NCBI GenBank assembly: GCA_904420255.1
Contig: CAJFUT010000154.1
Location: forward strand, 1-9,542
DNA length: 9,542 nt
Source of the DNA: an uncultured Angelakisella sp.
GTDB taxonomy: Bacteria > Bacillota > Clostridia > Oscillospirales > Ruminococcaceae
Reading direction: 5' to 3'
Below, piece by piece: positions 5,012 through 9,542 of the stretch. The notes under the pieces are model-generated. The model was not told the origin of the DNA and searched no databases. It worked only from the letters and a program-made list of their open reading frames with translations. How positions within the stretch are numbered: the stretch's first letter is position 1; each line of letters starts with the position of its first letter. The position numbers and the translations under genes are program-made.

Positions 5012-6760
5012 ATGCCTGCAGCGACCGCCGTTCCGTCCCCCAAGGCAAGCCCTGCCGCCAAGGAAAAACGGTTCTACTTTGACGTCAAATGGGTCATCAT
5101 CATCGCCATCGTGGCGTTTCTGGTGATCTTTGAGGTCCTTCCCATGTTCTACCTGGTGTACCGCGCCTTCATGGCCACGGGGACCTTCTCCCTGGAGGCT
5201 TTTGAGCGGGTGTACACCTACCCCATCAACTGGATGGCCCTGAAGAACACCCTCATCACCGCCACCCTTTCCATGATCTTCGGCGTCATCATCGCCTTCC
5301 CCCTGGCCTGGCTGGTGGGAAGGACCAACCTCTACGGCAAGAAATTCTTCCGCACCCTCTTTGTCATGACCTACATGGTCCCCCCCTACGTGGGCGCCAT
5401 GGCATGGCTGCGCCTGCTGAATCCCTCGGTGGGCACCCTGAACGTTTTCCTGCGGGACCTTTTCCATCTGGCGGAAAATCCCTTCAACATCTACAGCGTG
5501 GGGGGGCTGGTGTGGGTCCTGACCTCCTTCTACTACCCCTACGCCTTCATCACCATTTCCCGGGCCATGGAGAAGATGGACCCCTCCCTGGAGGAGGCCT
5601 CCAAAATCTCCGGCGCCTCCCCCCTCAAGACGGTGGCCACCATCACCCTGCCCATGATGGCCCCCAGCATCGTGGCCGCGGCCCTGCTGGTCTTTGTTTC
5701 GGCCGGCTCCTGCTACGGCATCCCTTCCATCATCGGCGCGCCCGGGCAGATTCACACCGTCACCACCCGTATCATTGAATTTGTGAACATCGGCAGCCAG
5801 GAAGGCATCACCGACGCCACCACCCTGGCAGTCTTTCTCATGATTATCGCCAACGTGGTCCTCTATGTCAGCAACTTTGTGGTGGGCAAAAAGCAGTACA
5901 TCACCGTTTCCGGCAAGTCCACCCGCCCCAACATCGTGGACCTGGGCCGCTGGCGGCTCCCCATCACCCTGCTGGTGGTGCTCTTCGCCGTCATCGTGGT
6001 GGTGATCCCCTTCGCCACCGTGGCCCTCACCTCCTTCACCACCAACATGGGCAAGCCCCTCATCAGCTTTGAGGGGGGACAGCTCATCACCGAGAACTTC
6101 ACCCTGCGGTTCTGGGAGCGGATCCTCACCCGGAAATCCATCCTGGATTCCGCCAAGAACAGCCTTGTCTTCGCCACTCTGGCCGCCACCTTCGGCATCA
6201 TCATCTCCTGCGTCATGGCCTACCTGCTCCAGCGCACCAACGTCAAGGGCAAGCGCATCCCGGATTTCCTCATCACCGTGGGCAGCGGCACCCCCAGCGT
6301 GGTCATCGCCCTTTCCCTCATCATGACCATGTCCGGCCGCTTTGTCATCGACATCTACAACACCATGTGGATCATGATCGTGGCCTACATGATCAAGTAC
6401 CTCCTCATGGGGATGCGGACGGTGGTGTCGGCCATGAGCCAGATCCACCCGTCCCTGGAGGAAGCCTCCCTCATCTCCGGCGCCAGCTGGCTGAGGAGCT
6501 TCAAGGACGTCACCATCCCCCTCATCGCCCCGTCGGTGGTGGCAGGCTGGTTCCTGATCTTCATGCCCTGCTTCTATGAGCTGACCATGTCCACCCTGCT
6601 CTACTCCACCGACACCAAGACCCTGGGCTACGAGCTGTTCACCTACCAGACCTACCACAGCCAGCAGACCGCTGCGGCCCTGGCCACCGCCATCCTGCTC
6701 ATGGTCATCCTGGCCAACTGGCTGCTGAACAAGCTCACCGATGGGGAATTCTCCATCTGA
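5012..6760 (+). CDS. Fused two-domain ABC transporter permease (FbpB/AfuB type)
   Basis: A 582-residue inner-membrane protein with two binding-protein-dependent permease domains in one chain. Each half has its own EAA docking loop, EEASKISGAS (194-203) and EEASLISGAS (483-492), both followed by a P-rich membrane re-entry. The first membrane segment is VIIIAIVAFLVIFEVLPMFYLVY (28-50); segment clusters follow at about 77-300, and the second half begins near LPITLLVVLFAVIVVVIPF (from about 323). The fused layout and about 12 membrane segments match FbpB, AfuB and ThiP-like permeases, which need only one polypeptide per pore. A TTG at 4904 would extend the protein through the intercistronic hairpin with no ribosome binding site; ATG 5012 has AAGGAG 8 nt upstream and is preferred. 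The ATPase gene begins 27 nt after the stop. Confidence 0.95.
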   Translation: MPAATAVPSPKASPAAKEKRFYFDVKWVIIIAIVAFLVIFEVLPMFYLVYRAFMATGTFSLEAFERVYTYPINWMALKNTLITATLSMIFGVIIAFPLAWLVGRTNLYGKKFFRTLFVMTYMVPPYVGAMAWLRLLNPSVGTLNVFLRDLFHLAENPFNIYSVGGLVWVLTSFYYPYAFITISRAMEKMDPSLEEASKISGASPLKTVATITLPMMAPSIVAAALLVFVSAGSCYGIPSIIGAPGQIHTVTTRIIEFVNIGSQEGITDATTLAVFLMIIANVVLYVSNFVVGKKQYITVSGKSTRPNIVDLGRWRLPITLLVVLFAVIVVVIPFATVALTSFTTNMGKPLISFEGGQLITENFTLRFWERILTRKSILDSAKNSLVFATLAATFGIIISCVMAYLLQRTNVKGKRIPDFLITVGSGTPSVVIALSLIMTMSGRFVIDIYNTMWIMIVAYMIKYLLMGMRTVVSAMSQIHPSLEEASLISGASWLRSFKDVTIPLIAPSVVAGWFLIFMPCFYELTMSTLLYSTDTKTLGYELFTYQTYHSQQTAAALATAILLMVILANWLLNKLTDGEFSI

Positions 6761-6787
6761 CCAATCCAAAAAGGGGGTAACACCGAT

Positions 6788-7858
6788 ATGTCTACCATCA
6801 CCATCAAAAACGTCACCAAAGCCTTTGGAGACGTTGTGGTTCTGAAAGAATTCAACGAGGTCTTCCAGGATAAGGAATTCATCACCCTGCTGGGGCCCTC
6901 GGGCTGCGGCAAGACCACCATGCTGCGGATGATCGCCGGCTTTGAGAAGCCCACCGCCGGGGAAATCAGCATCGACGGCAAGGTGGTCAGCTCGGAAAAG
7001 ACCTTCGTCCCCCCGGAGAAGCGGGACATCGGCATGGTGTTCCAGTCCTACGCCGTCTGGCCCCACATGACCGTCTTTGACAACGTGGCCTATCCCCTCA
7101 AGATCAAGAAGATGGATAAGGCCGCCATCAAGCAGAAGGTGGACTGGATCCTGGAGGCGGTGCATCTGAGCCAGTACGCCAACCGCATCCCCAGCCAGCT
7201 TTCCGGCGGACAGCAGCAGCGGGTGGCCCTGGGCCGGGCCCTGGTGGCGGAGCCCAAGCTCCTGCTGCTGGACGAACCCCTCTCCAACCTGGACGCCAAG
7301 CTCCGGGAGAGTATGCGCTTCGAGATCAAGGAAATCCAGAAGAACTTCGGCATCACCGTGGTCTACGTCACCCACGACCAGACCGAGGCCATGGCCATGT
7401 CCGACCGGGTCATCGTCATCAACCGGGGCATCATCCAGCAGATCGGCACCCCGGTGGAAATCTACCGCCACCCCTCCAACCAGTTTGTGGCGGACTTTGT
7501 GGGCAAGATCAACTTCGTCAAGGGCGAGGTGAAGGACGGGCGCATCGAGCTCACCGGCCTGGGCCAGTCCATCGCCTACGACGGCCCCCGCACCGGCAAG
7601 GTGGTGGTGGCCATCCGGCCCGAGAACGTCCGCCTCTCCCTGGAGAAGGGGGAGCTCACGGGGAAGATCACCTCCATGTTCTACCTGGGGGACGTCAACG
7701 ACTGCCGCGTGGACGTGGGCGGCGCCCAAATCCGGGTCATCGCCGACAGCCACAGCTACGACGAGCTTTACGGCAACGAGAAGGTCTTCCTCAACATCCG
7801 GGAATTCCTGGTCTATGAGGACGACGGCAGCGACGACCACACCAAAATCGTCACCTGA
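6788..7858 (+). CDS. ABC transporter ATP-binding protein with TOBE domain (FbpC/AfuC/PotA type)
   Basis: A 356-residue ATPase that drives the fused permease encoded just upstream. Intact motifs are Walker A GPSGCGKTT (36-44), Q-loop MVFQSYAVWPHMTVFDNV (Q86), signature LSGGQQQR (138-145), Walker B LLLLDEP (158-164, E163), D-loop SNLDA and H-loop VTHDQTEAMAMSDR (H196). Residues from about 240 on, with VVVAIRPENVRLS and the terminal strand-rich part, form the TOBE region typical of the Fe/polyamine/sugar (MOI-CUT1) ATPases and absent from the amino acid ATPase at 727-1464. AAAGGGGGT about 10 nt before the ATG serves as ribosome binding site. It is the last gene of the operon: a strong intrinsic terminator follows. 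The substrate cannot be inferred from this subunit. Confidence 0.96.
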   Translation: MSTITIKNVTKAFGDVVVLKEFNEVFQDKEFITLLGPSGCGKTTMLRMIAGFEKPTAGEISIDGKVVSSEKTFVPPEKRDIGMVFQSYAVWPHMTVFDNVAYPLKIKKMDKAAIKQKVDWILEAVHLSQYANRIPSQLSGGQQQRVALGRALVAEPKLLLLDEPLSNLDAKLRESMRFEIKEIQKNFGITVVYVTHDQTEAMAMSDRVIVINRGIIQQIGTPVEIYRHPSNQFVADFVGKINFVKGEVKDGRIELTGLGQSIAYDGPRTGKVVVAIRPENVRLSLEKGELTGKITSMFYLGDVNDCRVDVGGAQIRVIADSHSYDELYGNEKVFLNIREFLVYEDDGSDDHTKIVT

Positions 7859-7869
7859 CCCCTCCCTGT

Positions 7870-7907
7870 GCCGGGGGCGGCGGTCTGGCAGGCGCACCGC
7901 CCCCGGC
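7870..7907 (+). other. GC-rich stem-loop just before the terminator
   Basis: GCCGGGGGCGG (7870-7880) pairs perfectly with CCGCCCCCGGC (7897-7907), an 11-bp all-G/C stem with a 16-nt loop, 11 nt after the ATPase stop. It has no U-tract of its own and may protect the operon's 3' end or assist the adjacent terminator. Confidence 0.6.
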
Positions 7908-7913
7908 TCTCAG

Positions 7914-7951
7914 AAGGCAGGGCATAACCGTGGTTATGCCCTGCCTTTTTT
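7914..7951 (+). terminator. Strong intrinsic terminator of the Fbp-like ABC operon
   Basis: AAGGCAGGGCATAAC (7914-7928) and GTTATGCCCTGCCTT (7933-7947) form a perfect 15-bp stem with a CGTG loop, running straight into six T residues (7946-7951). This separates the importer operon from the two-component genes as distinct transcription units. Confidence 0.92.
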
Positions 7952-7993
7952 CCGGGCAGCCGCCCCGGCTGCCGTTTTCCCGGCCCTCCATCA

Positions 7994-8022
7994 TGGACAT
8001 TTGGATAAAAGTACTGTAAAAT
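7994..8022 (+). promoter_or_regulatory. Sigma-A promoter of the two-component operon
   Basis: TGGACA (7994-7999, 5/6) and TAAAAT (8017-8022, 5/6) are spaced by exactly 17 bp. Transcription would start near 8029, about 45 nt before the response-regulator ATG. It follows directly after the upstream operon's terminator. Confidence 0.7.
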
Positions 8023-8047
8023 AGAGGTAAATCATTGGTGAATTTTC
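8004..8047 (+). promoter_or_regulatory. 11-bp-phased repeats over the two-component promoter, candidate autoregulatory site
   Basis: Four consecutive 11-mers carry the core T(A/G)AA(A/T) in exact phase: TAAAA at 8006, TAAAA at 8017, TAAAT at 8028 and TGAAT at 8039, mostly preceded by G or GG. The second copy coincides with the -10 box and the last two lie over and after the start point, so binding here would more likely repress than activate. The core is short and A/T-rich, so chance is a real alternative. Confidence 0.35.
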
Positions 8048-8074
8048 GGCCGGGGCCAGAGAGGAGAGTGCCGG

Positions 8075-8803
8075 ATGAAAGTATTGATTGTGGACGATGA
8101 GCCCAGCATCGTAAACCTCATTCGGATGAACCTGAAGCTGGAGGGATACGACACGGTGTGCGCCTACAACGGGCGGGAAGCCATCGAAGCCTACGCCGCC
8201 CAGAAGCCGGACATTGTGCTGCTGGACATTATGCTCCCGGATATGGACGGCTATGACGTCCTCCGGGCCATCCAGGAGCTGGACCGCTCCGCCGCCGTCA
8301 TCTTCATCACCGCCAACGACAAGCGCACCAGCAAAATCCTGGGGCTGGAGCTGGGGGCCGACGACTACATCACCAAGCCCTTTGACAACAAGGAGTTGGC
8401 GCTCCGGGTCAAGACCCTGTGGCGGCGCATCCGGCTGGCCAGGGGCGCCGCCCAGGAGGCCCCCCCGCCGGAGCCGGAGGCCCCGGCCCAGGAGGCAGTT
8501 CCCGCCCCCCGGGTTTACGGCATCCTCTCCCTGGACGAGGAGGGCCGCAGGGCCTCGGTGGAGGGCAGGGACGTGCCCCTCACCTACCGGGAATTCGACC
8601 TGCTCTGCTACCTGGCCAGGAACCGCCGCCGGGTCCTGGGGCGGGAGGAGCTGCTGGAAAACATCTGGGGCTACAGCTTCATGGGCAACACCCGGGCGGT
8701 GGATATCCTCATCAAGCGGCTGCGCCAGAAGCTGGGGCCCGCGGGGGAATACATCAAGACGGTATACGGGGTGGGGTATCGCTTCGAGGTGTCGGAAAAA
8801 TGA
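8075..8803 (+). CDS. OmpR/PhoB-family response regulator
   Basis: A 242-residue two-domain regulator. The receiver domain (1-120) has the acidic pocket D7/D8, phosphoacceptor D51 in VLLDIMLPDMDGYDVL, the T79 switch residue in FITA and K101 in DDYITKPFDNKEL. An Ala/Pro/Glu-rich linker (about 123-146) leads to a winged-helix DNA-binding domain (148-240) with PLTYREFDLLCYLARN, the recognition-helix stretch NTRAVDILIKRLRQKL (205-220) and the C-terminal hairpin IKTVYGVGYRFE. All key residues are present, so it should be a phosphorylation-controlled transcription factor binding direct repeats. The start has AGGAG 8 nt upstream. The partner kinase overlaps its stop codon (ATGA), indicating coupled translation. 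Its position after the Fbp-like importer suggests, without proof, that this transporter is a target. Confidence 0.96.
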   Translation: MKVLIVDDEPSIVNLIRMNLKLEGYDTVCAYNGREAIEAYAAQKPDIVLLDIMLPDMDGYDVLRAIQELDRSAAVIFITANDKRTSKILGLELGADDYITKPFDNKELALRVKTLWRRIRLARGAAQEAPPPEPEAPAQEAVPAPRVYGILSLDEEGRRASVEGRDVPLTYREFDLLCYLARNRRRVLGREELLENIWGYSFMGNTRAVDILIKRLRQKLGPAGEYIKTVYGVGYRFEVSEK

Positions 8804-9542
8804 TTGAAAAACGGCTGAAAATACGGATCATCCGGATGAACCTGGTGTTCCTGCTGCCCATCCTGCTGCTGTTCTGCGCCGCCGCCATCAGCACCATCTT
8901 CAGCCTGATGCGCCAGTCCCAGGTGCGCTTCCTCACCAGCGAAAGCTACATGAGCCAGATCTACCTCATGGACCGCCTGAACCACCTGGGCGCCAGCGCC
9001 GCCCAGGTGGAGGAGCTTTCCGCCTCGGCGCCGGTGCTGTGCAGCACCCTGGCGGAGATTTCCAGCCTGCGGGTGCAGCTTTTTTCCTCCCAGGGGGAGC
9101 TGATGGGGGATTCCTTTGTGGGCAGCGGCACCGGAGAGGTGACCCAGGACGTCTACAGCGCGGCCGGAGGCATCAAGGCGTACCTCTTTTTTGTGGACAG
9201 CTCGGGGCACCCCTTCATCTCCTTTTCCAGCCCGGTGTACGGCAGCCAGGGGGAAACCATCGGGGTGGTGCGGTACCTCACCGACCAGGGGGACCTGAGC
9301 ATCCTGGGGCGCACCGCCCTGGTGATGGCCGCCCTGGCCCTTATGGCCGCCGTCATCTGCTACATGGTCAGCGCCCTGCTGGCGGGCACCATCGCCCGGC
9401 CCATCCTCTCCCTCCGGGACGCCCTCCGGAAAATGGAGGAGGGCAAGGGCCGGCCGGTGCAGCTCCAGCCCAGCGCCTTCCAGGGGGAATTCAAGGAGCT
9501 GGAAACCGCCTTCGTTTCCATGGAGGAGGCCAACCGCCGGAA
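8800..9542 (+). CDS. Sensor histidine kinase, N-terminal part (cut by window edge)
   Basis: From ATG at 8800, which overlaps the regulator's TGA as ATGA, 247 codons are open to the window end. Seen so far are a short cytoplasmic basic start (MIEKRLKIRIIRM), a first membrane segment (about 14-36), an extracellular sensor region of about 130 residues (38-168) and a second membrane segment (about 170-194). A HAMP linker follows from about 192, with the conserved Pro in IARPILSLRDAL (P201) and an acidic second helix (EGEFKELETAF is approximately positions 228-239; the visible bases read QGEFKELETAF). The DHp histidine and ATPase domains must lie beyond the edge. The sensor region has two strand-rich stretches, LRVQLFSSQGELMGDS and AYLFFVDSSGHPFISFSSPVYG, suggesting a PAS/Cache-like extracellular fold; the ligand is unknown. 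It is the presumed partner of the overlapping response regulator. Confidence 0.93.
   Translation, partial: MIEKRLKIRIIRMNLVFLLPILLLFCAAAISTIFSLMRQSQVRFLTSESYMSQIYLMDRLNHLGASAAQVEELSASAPVLCSTLAEISSLRVQLFSSQGELMGDSFVGSGTGEVTQDVYSAAGGIKAYLFFVDSSGHPFISFSSPVYGSQGETIGVVRYLTDQGDLSILGRTALVMAALALMAAVICYMVSALLAGTIARPILSLRDALRKMEEGKGRPVQLQPSAFQGEFKELETAFVSMEEANRR

Noticed and set aside
4811..7897. A 1028-codon open frame on the minus strand across the permease and ATPase genes
   Set aside because: It is antisense to two well-supported genes. Its His/Gly/Asp/Val-rich composition is the reverse-strand image of C-ending codons, which removes stop codons in that frame. No domain is recognisable.
1..9542. 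CRISPR array, tRNA or rRNA gene, insertion sequence or phage genes
   Set aside because: No regularly spaced repeats of suitable length, no cloverleaf-like sequence and no transposase or integrase motifs were seen. The window is ordinary chromosomal transport and regulation DNA.

Overview
The window looks like chromosomal DNA of a GC-rich, Gram-positive anaerobe of the Clostridia, most likely an Oscillospiraceae/Oscillospirales gut bacterium. The reasons are strong AAGGAGG-type ribosome binding sites, lipobox (LAGC) substrate-binding lipoproteins, strongly G/C-ending codons, and the style of the transporter proteins. This placement is an inference; no 16S rRNA or other marker is present.

Layout. 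(1) 1-606, minus: a nucleotidyltransferase of the Pol-beta/MNT fold with a helical, possibly HEPN-like C-terminal part, cut by the left edge. (2) 660-688: a terminator-like hairpin. (3) 727-3248, minus: a complete polar amino acid ABC importer operon, in transcription order lipoprotein, permease, ATPase. It has a good sigma-A promoter (3344-3372) with a perfect tandem 11-bp repeat just upstream of its -35. (4) 3249-3764: a 516-bp divergent control region. It holds the minus promoter, a GC-rich structured stretch, an AT-rich block with four TAYGAA/TATRAA hexamers spaced exactly 11 bp, a TATAAT box for the plus operon, a 12-bp palindrome and a leader hairpin. (5) 3765-7858, plus: a second ABC importer of the FbpABC/AfuABC type (lipoprotein, fused double-domain permease, TOBE-containing ATPase), closed by a strong intrinsic terminator (7914-7951). 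(6) 8075-9542, plus: an OmpR/PhoB response regulator and, with an ATGA overlap, a membrane histidine kinase that runs off the right edge.

How it may work together. The two importers are divergent but look independently controlled. The two-component genes follow the Fbp-like importer but have their own promoter behind a terminator. Both the importer's promoter region and the response-regulator promoter carry 11-bp-phased short repeats of the kind OmpR/PhoB regulators bind, with a loosely shared T(G/A)AA(A/T) core. The working model is that the kinase senses the substrate, or something related to it, and the regulator controls both the importer and its own gene. The Fbp-like binding protein lacks the Tyr-Tyr pair of ferric-iron binding proteins, so an organic anion such as a sugar phosphate or phosphonate is at least as likely a substrate as iron.

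No tRNA, rRNA, CRISPR array, insertion sequence or phage gene was seen. The most interesting content is the regulatory architecture, not a new protein system.
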